Shown piece by piece: positions 1 to 6,978 of a stretch of DNA of 16,592 bases; positions within the stretch are counted from its first letter, which is position 1; each line of letters begins with the position of its first letter. Source of the DNA: Opacimonas sp040514355 (GTDB lineage Bacteria > Pseudomonadota > Gammaproteobacteria > Enterobacterales > Alteromonadaceae). The stretch is from the NCBI GenBank assembly GCA_040514355.1, contig JBEVCF010000004.1:1-16592 (forward strand), in the 5' to 3' direction. The position numbers and the translations under genes were made by a program. The notes under the pieces were generated by a model. That model was not told the origin of the DNA. It saw only the letters and a program-made list of their open reading frames with translations, and did no database searches.

Positions 1-1
1 C

Positions 2-1096
2 AAATATGCAGAAGGTTATCCGGGCAAGCGTTATTACGGCGGCTGTGAATACGTTGATATCGTAGAGAACTTAGCCATTGAACGTGCTAAAGAGCTCTTC
101 GGGGCAGAGTATGCCAACGTTCAACCTCACGCGGGTTCACAAGCGAATACCGCTGTGTTCGGTGCACTATTAAACGCAGGCGATACCGTACTAGGCATGA
201 GTCTAGCTCACGGTGGCCACTTGACGCACGGTTCACACGTCAACTTCTCAGGCAAAATCTACAACGCAGTCCAGTACGGTATCGATGAAGCAGGCGTGAT
301 TGATTACGCGCAAATCGAAGCATTGGCACTAGAGCATAAACCTAAAATGATCATCGGTGGTTTTTCTGCTTATTCAGGTATTGTTGATTGGGCTAAATTC
401 CGTGAAATTGCTGATAAAGTCGGTGCATACTTACTAGTCGATATGGCACACATCGCAGGTCTTGTTGCAGCAGGTGTCTATCCTAGTCCTGTACCTCATG
501 CGCACGTAGTCACTACAACAACGCACAAAACACTAGCCGGTCCGCGTTCAGGTCTAATCATCTCTGCATGTGGCGATGAAGACATTTATAAGAAGTTAAA
601 CTCTTCGGTCTTCCCAGGCAACCAAGGCGGTCCATTGTGCCACGTCATTGCAGCGAAAGCGGTTGCGTTTAAAGAAGCATTACAACCTGAGTTCAAAACC
701 TACCAAGCACAAGTTGTTAAAAACGCAAAAGCGATGGTAGCGGTAATGCAAGAACGCGGTTATAAAATCGTATCAAACGGCACCGAAAACCACTTATTCT
801 TATTGGATTTAATTGATAAAGATATTACGGGTAAAGACGCAGATGCTGCACTAGGGCGTGCCAATATCACTGTGAACAAAAACTCAGTGCCTAACGATCC
901 ACGTTCACCGTTTGTTACATCGGGTTTACGTATCGGCACCCCTGCAATCACGCGTCGTGGCTTTAACGAAGCCGAAGCAGGTCAAGTCGCAAACTGGATC
1001 TGTGACGTACTAGACAACTTAGGTGATGAAGCAGTAGAAGCACGTGTGCGTGACGAAGTGGTCGCTCTGTGTAATGCTTTCCCTGTTTACTCTTAA
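2..1096 (+). CDS. glyA: Serine hydroxymethyltransferase, 5' end outside window
   Basis: Cytosolic PLP enzyme that interconverts serine and glycine and loads the one-carbon unit onto tetrahydrofolate. The reading frame is open from base 2 and gives 364 residues ending in TAA. By recall of E. coli GlyA (417 aa) about 53 N-terminal residues are missing, and the visible part begins at the conserved KYAEGYPGKRYYGG segment. The PLP-lysine motif TTTTHKTLAGPRSG is present, as is the DMAHIAGL strand with the aspartate that contacts the pyridine nitrogen. An in-frame ATG at 155 is internal and is not the true start. The gene is followed by a hairpin terminator and then nrdR, the usual gammaproteobacterial order. 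Nothing in the visible part looks damaged. Confidence 0.97.
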   Translation, partial: KYAEGYPGKRYYGGCEYVDIVENLAIERAKELFGAEYANVQPHAGSQANTAVFGALLNAGDTVLGMSLAHGGHLTHGSHVNFSGKIYNAVQYGIDEAGVIDYAQIEALALEHKPKMIIGGFSAYSGIVDWAKFREIADKVGAYLLVDMAHIAGLVAAGVYPSPVPHAHVVTTTTHKTLAGPRSGLIISACGDEDIYKKLNSSVFPGNQGGPLCHVIAAKAVAFKEALQPEFKTYQAQVVKNAKAMVAVMQERGYKIVSNGTENHLFLLDLIDKDITGKDADAALGRANITVNKNSVPNDPRSPFVTSGLRIGTPAITRRGFNEAEAGQVANWICDVLDNLGDEAVEARVRDEVVALCNAFPVYS

Positions 1097-1120
1097 GTTT
1101 GACAGGTTTATTTATTGAGA

Positions 1121-1149
1121 AACCGGCTTTTATGCCGGTTCTTTGTTTG
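1121..1149 (+). terminator. Intrinsic terminator after glyA
   Basis: A perfect 7-bp inverted repeat AACCGGC / GCCGGTT (1121-1127 and 1134-1140) encloses the loop TTTTAT and is followed by the T-rich CTTTGTTTG. It starts 24 bases after the glyA stop. The T tract is interrupted, so read-through into nrdR is possible. The hairpin ends only about 10 bases before the nrdR ribosome binding site. Confidence 0.75.
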
Positions 1150-1162
1150 TGGAGCCAACAAG

Positions 1163-1618
1163 ATGTTTTGCCCATTTTGTAATGAACAAGAAACCAAAGT
1201 TATTGATTCTCGCTTGGTGGCAGAAGGCCATCAAATACGGCGTCGTCGCGAATGTTTGACGTGTACTGAACGGTTCACGACGTTTGAAATTGCGGAATTG
1301 GTTTTGCCTCGGGTGATCAAACGCGATGGTTCGCGTGAACCTTTCAATGAAGAAAAATTACGTGCAGGTCTACAGCGCTCTCTTGAAAAGCGCCCCGTGA
1401 GTACCGAAAAAATCGAAAAAACCATCAACGATATTAAATCAGCATTACGCGCCACGGGTGAACGAGAAGTTGAGAGTGAATACGTGGGTAATTTGATCAT
1501 GAATGGCTTAAAAGAACTCGATCAAGTCGCGTACGTACGCTTTGCCTCGGTATATCGTAAGTTTGAGGATATTCGAGAGTTTGGCGAAGAGATTGCGCGC
1601 TTGGGGAAACAGGACTAA
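1163..1618 (+). CDS. nrdR: Transcriptional repressor NrdR
   Basis: Zinc- and nucleotide-binding repressor that senses ATP/dATP and turns down ribonucleotide reductase genes at NrdR boxes. The protein has 151 residues (E. coli about 149). An N-terminal zinc ribbon is visible as C3-P-F-C6 and C31-L-T-C34, with the RRRR basic stretch at 26-29, followed by the ATP-cone domain (about 46-136). The ATG at 1163 is chosen because it starts the conserved MFCPFC and has GGAG at 1151-1154. An upstream in-frame ATG at 1115 lies before the glyA terminator and adds 16 unconserved residues. It lies two bases before ribD, an arrangement shared with E. coli. I saw no clear NrdR box pair in the window. Confidence 0.96.
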   Translation: MFCPFCNEQETKVIDSRLVAEGHQIRRRRECLTCTERFTTFEIAELVLPRVIKRDGSREPFNEEKLRAGLQRSLEKRPVSTEKIEKTINDIKSALRATGEREVESEYVGNLIMNGLKELDQVAYVRFASVYRKFEDIREFGEEIARLGKQD

Positions 1619-1620
1619 CC

Positions 1621-2757
1621 ATGTCATTTTCAGTGTTTGACCAAGAGATGATGGCGCGGGCTATCACGTTAGCACGCAAGGGTCGTTTTACAGCTCGCCC
1701 TAACCCTATGGTGGGCTGTGTGTTGGTCAAAGATGGGAACATTATTGGTGAAGGCTGGCATCATCAAGCGGGCCTAGCTCATGCAGAAGTCAATGCACTG
1801 GCGGGATTAACCACCGCTGAGACGGCTGGCTCTACAGTCTATGTTACGCTCGAACCGTGCAGTCATACTGGTCGCACAGGCCCGTGCGCACAAGCATTAA
1901 TAGAAGCTAAACCTGCGCGTGTCGTGATCGCGATGCAAGACCCTTTCCCTGCAGTGGCGGGCAATGGGATTGCGATGCTCAAAGCCGCAGGGATCAACGT
2001 TGAGGTAGGTTGCCTGAATGAGGCTGCTGAAGCCTTAAACCCACACTTTTTGTATCGCGCTCGACACAACATGCCATGGGTGACCGTAAAATTAGGCATG
2101 TCTCTCGATGGTAAAATTGCGCTGGCAAATGGCCAGTCTAAGTGGATTACGTCAGTACAAGCAAGACGTGATGTACAAGCTTATCGCGCCCAATACGATG
2201 CGATTTTAACTGGTGCAGGTACCGTGTTAGCCGATGATCCAAGTATGAATGTACGCTTGTCTGAATGTCCCGCCCAGATTACTCAAACGTTGGCAGAACA
2301 GAGTGCGAGTGTGGCGTTGCGACAACCGCGTTGTTTTGTGTTGGACAGTCAACAGCGTTTGCATGCCGGTCTATACTTATTACAGCAATCTACTACGACA
2401 GTATTTTCCGCTTCTGCTACGAAGCCAGGTCAATACGGTGATGTTGCGCACTATCAATGCATGGCAACAAGTGATACTGAGCAGTGTGATTTACAGGCAG
2501 TATTGGCATATATCGCCCAGACCCCAGCTAATGCCGTATGGGTTGAGGCAGGGCCAGCTTTAGTCGGGGCCTTGCTTGATGCCGGTTTGGTCAATGAATT
2601 AGTCTTGTATCAAGCACCGGTGCTCTTAGGGGCCTCGGCGAAAAGTGCATTTGCAATCAGCCCTTTAGATGATTTAACCCAAGCCCAAGACGTTGAAGTG
2701 CTCAGTCAAACTCGAGTGGGACCAGATTTAAAAACCGTTTTACGCGTTACTAAGTAA
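1621..2757 (+). CDS. ribD: Bifunctional riboflavin deaminase/reductase RibD
   Basis: Carries out the second and third steps of riboflavin synthesis: deamination of the diaminopyrimidine phosphate made by GTP cyclohydrolase II, then NADPH-dependent reduction of the ribosyl side chain. The protein has 378 residues (E. coli 367). The N-terminal cytidine-deaminase fold shows the zinc site H54-A-E56 and C80...C89 in the PCSHTGRTGPC motif. The C-terminal reductase domain starts near residue 150 (WVTVKLGMSLDGKIA) and runs to the end. The ATG at 1621 lies two bases after the nrdR stop, so translation is probably coupled. Its substrate source, a true RibA, is not encoded in this window. Confidence 0.96.
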   Translation: MSFSVFDQEMMARAITLARKGRFTARPNPMVGCVLVKDGNIIGEGWHHQAGLAHAEVNALAGLTTAETAGSTVYVTLEPCSHTGRTGPCAQALIEAKPARVVIAMQDPFPAVAGNGIAMLKAAGINVEVGCLNEAAEALNPHFLYRARHNMPWVTVKLGMSLDGKIALANGQSKWITSVQARRDVQAYRAQYDAILTGAGTVLADDPSMNVRLSECPAQITQTLAEQSASVALRQPRCFVLDSQQRLHAGLYLLQQSTTTVFSASATKPGQYGDVAHYQCMATSDTEQCDLQAVLAYIAQTPANAVWVEAGPALVGALLDAGLVNELVLYQAPVLLGASAKSAFAISPLDDLTQAQDVEVLSQTRVGPDLKTVLRVTK

Positions 2758-2771
2758 AGCAGGAGAGGTAT

Positions 2772-3431
2772 ATGTTTACAGGTATTATCGAAGCCGTCGG
2801 TACAATAGCGTCACTGCAACACAGTGGCAGTGATATCCGTTTAAAAGTCGATTGCCCAACCTTAGATATGAGTGATGTTGCGCTAGGTGATTCAATTGCC
2901 ACGAATGGCGTATGTCTTACTGTGGTTGAATTTGGTACAAATTACTATTGCGCTGATGTCTCGCAAGAAACTATCAAATATACAGGGTTTGCTGATTATC
3001 ACGAAGGAATGTCAGTGAATTTAGAAAAAGCCATGTTACCGACCAGTCGCTTCGGTGGCCACATTGTGTCGGGACATGTTGATGGCGTAGGCGAGATTGC
3101 TCGCATCATCGATCAGCAAAAGTACATTGAAGTATGGGTCAAAATGCCTGCAGATATTGCCCATTATATTGCGCACAAGGGCTCGATTACCGTTGATGGT
3201 GTGAGCTTGACAGTCAACGAAGTGAAAGGGAATGAATTTATGTTGTGGTTGATCCCCCATACCCTTGAAAAAACGATTATTGGTCACTATCAAACAGGGA
3301 CCAAAGTAAACTTAGAAGTGGATGTGATTGCCCGCTACTTAGAACGATTAATGCAAGGTAAACAAACCGAGGAGAAAAGCGATATTAGTATGGCTTTTCT
3401 CGCGGAAAATGGTTACCTCAACAGGAAATAA
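2772..3431 (+). CDS. ribE: Riboflavin synthase, alpha subunit
   Basis: Dismutates two molecules of 6,7-dimethyl-8-ribityllumazine into riboflavin and the RibD product. The gene is named ribC in E. coli literature and ribE elsewhere. The 219 residues contain two lumazine-binding repeats: the first begins MFTGIIEAVG and contains SIATNGVCLTVVE, the second (from about residue 95) begins GGHIVSGHVDGVG and contains SITVDGVSLTVNE. The start is supported by a strong AGGAGAGG ribosome binding site at 2761-2768. The C-terminal tail of about 20 residues after the second repeat is charged. It sits between ribD (14-base gap) and ribBX (6-base gap), clearly in the same operon. Confidence 0.96.
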   Translation: MFTGIIEAVGTIASLQHSGSDIRLKVDCPTLDMSDVALGDSIATNGVCLTVVEFGTNYYCADVSQETIKYTGFADYHEGMSVNLEKAMLPTSRFGGHIVSGHVDGVGEIARIIDQQKYIEVWVKMPADIAHYIAHKGSITVDGVSLTVNEVKGNEFMLWLIPHTLEKTIIGHYQTGTKVNLEVDVIARYLERLMQGKQTEEKSDISMAFLAENGYLNRK

Positions 3432-3437
3432 AAGATT

Positions 3438-4550
3438 ATGTCCTTCCACAGCCCTACAGAAATTATTGAAGACATTCGCCAAGGAAAAATGGTCATCTTG
3501 ATGGATGACGAAGATCGTGAGAACGAAGGCGATTTGATCATGGCCGCTGAACATGTGACGCCTGAAGCGATTAACTTTATGGTGACCCATGCCCGCGGTT
3601 TAGTGTGTTTGCCGATGACAGCAGAGCGCTGTAAACGCTTGCAATTGCCTTTGATGGTCGATAAAAATGCCGCGCAATTTTCTACCAATTTCACTGTATC
3701 GATTGAAGCCGCTGAAGGCGTCACAACGGGTATTTCGGCAGCGGATCGTGCCACTACTATTCTCGCTGCCGTGCATCCCGACGCAAAAGCTGCTGATATT
3801 GTGCAACCGGGACATATTTTTCCCTTGATTGCCAAAGATGGTGGGGTGCTAAATCGCGCGGGTCATACCGAAGCAGGTGTCGATTTGGCGCGTTTAGCTG
3901 GTTGTGAACCTGCTTCTGTTATCGTTGAAATTCTAAATGATGACGGCACTATGGCCCGTCGTCCAGAGCTTGAAGCATTTGCCAAAAAGCACGATTTAAA
4001 AATTGGCACCATTGCTGATTTGATTGAATATCGCAATCTAAACGAAACGTCGATTGAAGAAGTTGCCCGTTGTAGTATGCCGACTGAATATGGCGATTTT
4101 GACCTCATTACCTATAAAGATGTGATTGATGAGCAGTTGCACTTTGCACTGGTAAAAGGTGAGATTACTGCTGATGTACCGACCACGGTACGTGTGCACT
4201 TACACAATACCTTTACCGACTTGCTTGGTAGTACCCGTGGCGTCAATCGTTCAATGAATTTACCCAAAGCGATGCAACGTATCGCACAAGATGGTGGGGT
4301 ACTGGTATTATTAGGGGCCAAAGAAGATATTGAAGGGCAAGTGAAGCGCTATGCCGCTGAGGATAGGGGTGAACTCCCTACGGGTAAAGTGTGGCAAGGT
4401 TCTTCTCGGACGGTCGGGGTAGGCAGTCAAATTTTGGTCGCCCTGGGCGTGAAGAAAATGAAGTTGCTATCTAAACCAGTGAAGTACTCAGGCTTATCTG
4501 GCTATGGTTTAGAAGTGGTAGAATACATCAGCGATTTTTACGAGAGTTAA
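3438..4550 (+). CDS. ribB: DHBP synthase fused to degenerate RibA-like domain (RibBX type)
   Basis: The N-terminal domain (about 1-200) is 3,4-dihydroxy-2-butanone-4-phosphate synthase, which makes the four-carbon precursor of lumazine from ribulose 5-phosphate. The acidic DDEDRENEGDL motif (23-33) and RAGHTEA (140-146) are intact. The C-terminal domain (about 205-366) aligns with GTP cyclohydrolase II, and its tail GSQILVALGVKKMKLL...GYGLEVVEYI is well kept. The three zinc cysteines of RibA are replaced: N257, G268 and N270 stand where E. coli C54, C65 and C67 are expected. The region expected to carry the GTP-binding EGRGIGL-type motif is not recognisable. Automatic annotation would call this ribBA, but it fits RibBX, described in Shewanella and other Proteobacteria, where the second domain lacks cyclohydrolase activity. 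Confidence 0.93.
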   Translation: MSFHSPTEIIEDIRQGKMVILMDDEDRENEGDLIMAAEHVTPEAINFMVTHARGLVCLPMTAERCKRLQLPLMVDKNAAQFSTNFTVSIEAAEGVTTGISAADRATTILAAVHPDAKAADIVQPGHIFPLIAKDGGVLNRAGHTEAGVDLARLAGCEPASVIVEILNDDGTMARRPELEAFAKKHDLKIGTIADLIEYRNLNETSIEEVARCSMPTEYGDFDLITYKDVIDEQLHFALVKGEITADVPTTVRVHLHNTFTDLLGSTRGVNRSMNLPKAMQRIAQDGGVLVLLGAKEDIEGQVKRYAAEDRGELPTGKVWQGSSRTVGVGSQILVALGVKKMKLLSKPVKYSGLSGYGLEVVEYISDFYES

Positions 4551-4560
4551 GCATCTTTTA

Positions 4561-4569
4561 TGCTATACT
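4561..4569 (+). promoter_or_regulatory. Candidate extended -10 promoter for ribH
   Basis: The sequence TGCTATACT in the 50-base gap after ribBX matches an extended -10 element (TGn-TATAAT, 5 of 6 in the hexamer). It would place a start near 4576, about 25 bases before the ribH ATG. No good -35 is visible at normal spacing, as is common for extended -10 promoters. It suggests extra transcription of ribH-nusB-thiL-pgpA. Confidence 0.45.
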
Positions 4570-4600
4570 CCATCGCGTTAAATTTGATAGGACACATACG

Positions 4601-5080
4601 ATGCAAGTAATTGAAGGTAATATTAGAGCGACGGGCAAACAATTTGCCATCGTAGTATCTCGTTTTAATAGCTTTGTAGTAGAGAGCTTATTGGAAGGTG
4701 CACTAGATGCACTTGAGCGCCATGGCGAGGTCAGTAATGATGACGTGACATTAGTGCGTGTTCCAGGTGCCTATGAACTACCATTAGTTGCTAAGAAACT
4801 GGCCGCATTAGGTAAGTATGATGCGATCATTGCACTGGGTGCAGTTATTCGAGGCGGTACACCGCACTTTGATTTTGTGGCTGGTGAGTGTAACAAAGGT
4901 CTGGCTCAGGTTTCACTTGATTATGGGATCCCAGTATCATTTGGTGTGATAACCACCGATAGTATTGAACAAGCGATTGAGCGTTCAGGTACCAAAGCCG
5001 GTAACAAAGGCGCTGAAGCAGCATTGGGTGCACTGGAAATGGTGAACGTGGTTGCGGCGATTGAAGAGGCTGCTGAGTGA
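4601..5080 (+). CDS. ribH: 6,7-dimethyl-8-ribityllumazine synthase
   Basis: Condenses the RibB product with the RibD-derived pyrimidine to form lumazine, the substrate of RibE. It forms a multimeric cytosolic shell in relatives. The 159 residues match the family length (E. coli 156). Landmarks are the RFNSFVVESLLEGALDAL segment, the VPGAYELP loop, ALGAVIRGGTPHFDFVA with the catalytic histidine region, and the GTKAGNKGAEAA phosphate-binding region near the C-terminus. The ATG at 4601 has AGGACA at 4589-4594. The 50-base gap from ribBX is the longest within this run of genes and holds a possible promoter. Its stop overlaps the nusB start (GTGA). Confidence 0.97.
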   Translation: MQVIEGNIRATGKQFAIVVSRFNSFVVESLLEGALDALERHGEVSNDDVTLVRVPGAYELPLVAKKLAALGKYDAIIALGAVIRGGTPHFDFVAGECNKGLAQVSLDYGIPVSFGVITTDSIEQAIERSGTKAGNKGAEAALGALEMVNVVAAIEEAAE

Positions 5081-5514
5081 GTCAATCTGCAATGAAACCC
5101 GCTGCGCGACGTCGTGCGCGTGAGCTGGCACTACAAGGTGTGTATTCGTGGCAGATGTCGGGTAATGATATCTCGAGTATCGAATTACACCTTGCGACTA
5201 CCAATAATATGGCAAAGGTTGACTTAGCTTATTTTCAAGCGCTCTTCGGTGAGACTGTCAAACAAGTAGAGCATTTAGATTTAACAGTCAAACCGTACCT
5301 TGGACGTTTGCCAGAAGAACTCGATCCCATCGAAAAAGCCATCTTGCGCATTGCCACTTATGAATTAGTTGAACGCGTAGATGTACCTTATAAAGTCGTG
5401 ATCAATGAAGCGATTGAATTAGCGAAAAACTTTGGCGCTGAAGAAAGCCACAAGTTTGTTAATGGTGTATTGGACAAAGCCGTTAAGACCTTACGGAAAT
5501 ACGAACAAAACTAA
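5077..5514 (+). CDS. nusB: Transcription antitermination factor NusB
   Basis: RNA-binding helical protein that pairs with NusE (ribosomal S10) on boxA during rRNA antitermination. The body (MKPAARRRARELALQGVYSWQ at the start, AIELAKNFGAEESHKFVNGVLDKA near the end) is typical. Two starts are possible. A GTG at 5077 overlaps the ribH stop and has GAAGAGG at 5063-5069, giving 145 residues. An ATG at 5092 gives 140 residues, matches the E. coli start exactly (139 aa), but has a weaker binding site. I give the GTG for its binding site and coupling; the family alignment favours the ATG. Placement after ribH is conserved in E. coli and relatives. Confidence 0.94.
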   Translation: MSQSAMKPAARRRARELALQGVYSWQMSGNDISSIELHLATTNNMAKVDLAYFQALFGETVKQVEHLDLTVKPYLGRLPEELDPIEKAILRIATYELVERVDVPYKVVINEAIELAKNFGAEESHKFVNGVLDKAVKTLRKYEQN

Positions 5515-5519
5515 TTGCC

Positions 5520-6491
5520 ATGCAAGAATTCTCAATCATTGAGCAATACTTCAAAAATCAAACCCAACCTCGACGTGATGTACTCATCGGCGTCGGGGAT
5601 GATTGTGCCATTACGGCAATCCCACCTAATCACGTACTCGCTACCACGACCGATACCTTGGTATCTGGGGTGCATTTTTTACCTGATACAGCGCCAGCTG
5701 ACATTGCGCAAAAAGCACTGGCAGTCAACTTAAGTGATTTAGCTGCAGTGGGTGCAACACCTGCTTGGATTAATCTTGCCCTGACACTACCCTCTACCAA
5801 TGAAGAATGGTTAGCCGATTTCTCTGATGCATTTGCCCGTATGTGCGAGTATTACGGTGTGAATTTGATCGGTGGTGATACAACGCGTGGTCCATTGAGT
5901 ATTACCCTCACCGCACAAGGCTTCGTGCCTGCTGAAAGCGTGGCAACACGTTCTGGTGCGCAACCCGGTGATTATATTTATGTGACGGGGACACTCGGGG
6001 ATGCCGGAGCCGGTCTAGCGGTACTCAAAGGTGAGTTAAGTGGTGCAGAGCACGCAGTGCAATACGCAGTGGCGCGGCATTTAAACCCAACTCCAAGAGT
6101 GCTTGCAGGGACGTCCTTGAGGCGTAAGATTACCAGTTGTATCGATATTTCTGATGGTCTTATCGGTGATTTAAAACACATCTTGACTGCGTCTAGCGTA
6201 GGTGCTGTGGTAAGAGTAGAAGACCTACCTTTATCACCTGCTATGACTGAGCTGGTTTCGCTAGAACATGCGTATGAACTTGCGCTTGGGGCAGGTGATG
6301 ACTATGAACTGCTGTTTACGATCAACGAAGCCCATCTTGATGAAGTGCTGACCGAGCTACACAGTGTGAGCATTGCAGTTACCTGTATTGGTCAAATCAC
6401 TGGACAGAAAGGCTTGGAGCTTAAACTGCATAACCAAGCTTACCTGACCCAAACACACTCATACCAACACGAAATACCACTGGACGAATAA
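5520..6491 (+). CDS. thiL: Thiamine-monophosphate kinase
   Basis: ATP-dependent phosphorylation of thiamine monophosphate to thiamine diphosphate, the last step of the pathway. The 323 residues match E. coli ThiL (325). Metal- and nucleotide-binding motifs of the PurM-like fold are intact: GVGDDCA (24-30), TTDTLVSGVHF (43-53), NLSDLAAVGA (70-79), GGDTTRG (118-124), DISDGL (209-214) and GAGDDYELLF (257-266). The ATG lies five bases after the nusB stop with no strong binding site, which suggests coupled translation. Its product is the cofactor of Dxs, encoded nearby on the opposite strand; that link is functional, not proof of co-regulation. Confidence 0.96.
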   Translation: MQEFSIIEQYFKNQTQPRRDVLIGVGDDCAITAIPPNHVLATTTDTLVSGVHFLPDTAPADIAQKALAVNLSDLAAVGATPAWINLALTLPSTNEEWLADFSDAFARMCEYYGVNLIGGDTTRGPLSITLTAQGFVPAESVATRSGAQPGDYIYVTGTLGDAGAGLAVLKGELSGAEHAVQYAVARHLNPTPRVLAGTSLRRKITSCIDISDGLIGDLKHILTASSVGAVVRVEDLPLSPAMTELVSLEHAYELALGAGDDYELLFTINEAHLDEVLTELHSVSIAVTCIGQITGQKGLELKLHNQAYLTQTHSYQHEIPLDE

Positions 6492-6492
6492 C

Positions 6493-6978
6493 ATGGACAA
6501 AGCGCTTAGAGCAAAAGTTTCACTGCGCAATCCTTGGCATTTTTTAGCATTGGGTTTTGGCAGCGGGCTGGCGCCCAAGGCACCCGGGACATTTGGTTCT
6601 TTAGCTGCTATTCCCTTGTTATTGTTATTGTCCAATACCCAATCCTTACTCTTCGTTGTGGTCGCTATCCTAGCAGCGGTGATCGGTATTAAAATCTGTG
6701 CTGTGACTTCAGAAGCGATGGAAGTACACGATCACGGTAGTATCGTTTGGGACGAGATTGCAGGTATGTTGTGTGCCTTTATTTGGATCCCACTGCACTG
6801 GGATACCATTCTGCTAGGATTTGTGTTGTTCCGTTGGTTGGATATTCAAAAGCCATTATTCATTGGCGTATTAGACCGTAAATTACATGGCGGCCTAGGG
6901 ATTATGGCCGATGATATTGCCGCAGGTGTAGTGACCTGCGGTGTGTTACACGGCTACTTATACCTACTTGTAAATTAA
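6493..6978 (+). CDS. pgpA: Phosphatidylglycerophosphatase A
   Basis: Inner-membrane enzyme that removes the phosphate from phosphatidylglycerophosphate to form phosphatidylglycerol. The 161 residues are slightly shorter than E. coli PgpA (172). Conserved segments are NPWHFLALGFGSGLAPKAPGTFGS (14-37), VHDHGSIVWDEIAGM with the acidic metal-binding residues, and LHGGLGIMADDIAAGV near the C-terminus. Several hydrophobic stretches (about 38-68, 89-105, 140-160) fit a multi-pass membrane protein. The ATG follows the thiL stop after one base. The stop codon shares bases with the dxs stop on the other strand, so no intergenic space or terminator exists here. Confidence 0.95.
   Translation: MDKALRAKVSLRNPWHFLALGFGSGLAPKAPGTFGSLAAIPLLLLLSNTQSLLFVVVAILAAVIGIKICAVTSEAMEVHDHGSIVWDEIAGMLCAFIWIPLHWDTILLGFVLFRWLDIQKPLFIGVLDRKLHGGLGIMADDIAAGVVTCGVLHGYLYLLVN
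6920..6941. repeat. Perfect 8-bp hairpin inside the pgpA 3' end
   Basis: CCGCAGGT and ACCTGCGG flank the 6-base loop GTAGTG. The repeat lies within pgpA and 34 bases downstream of the dxs stop on the opposite strand. No T tract follows on either strand. It could protect or define the 3' end of the dxs transcript, or could be chance within coding sequence. Confidence 0.4.

Noticed and set aside
1099..1135. TTGACA box as a promoter for nrdR
   Set aside because: No -10-like hexamer lies at 15-19 bases; the only T/A-rich hexamer is the terminator loop at 23 bases.
2249..2563. 104-residue open frame on the + strand inside ribD
   Set aside because: Out-of-frame shadow of the RibD reductase domain with no binding site or family resemblance.
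3413..3835. 140-residue open frame on the - strand inside ribB
   Set aside because: Lies fully antisense to the well-conserved DHBP synthase domain and shows no recognisable motif.
4551..4600. FMN riboswitch before ribH or elsewhere in the rib genes
   Set aside because: The gap is only 50 bases, and no RFN-like set of conserved stems is visible; other gaps in the operon are shorter still.
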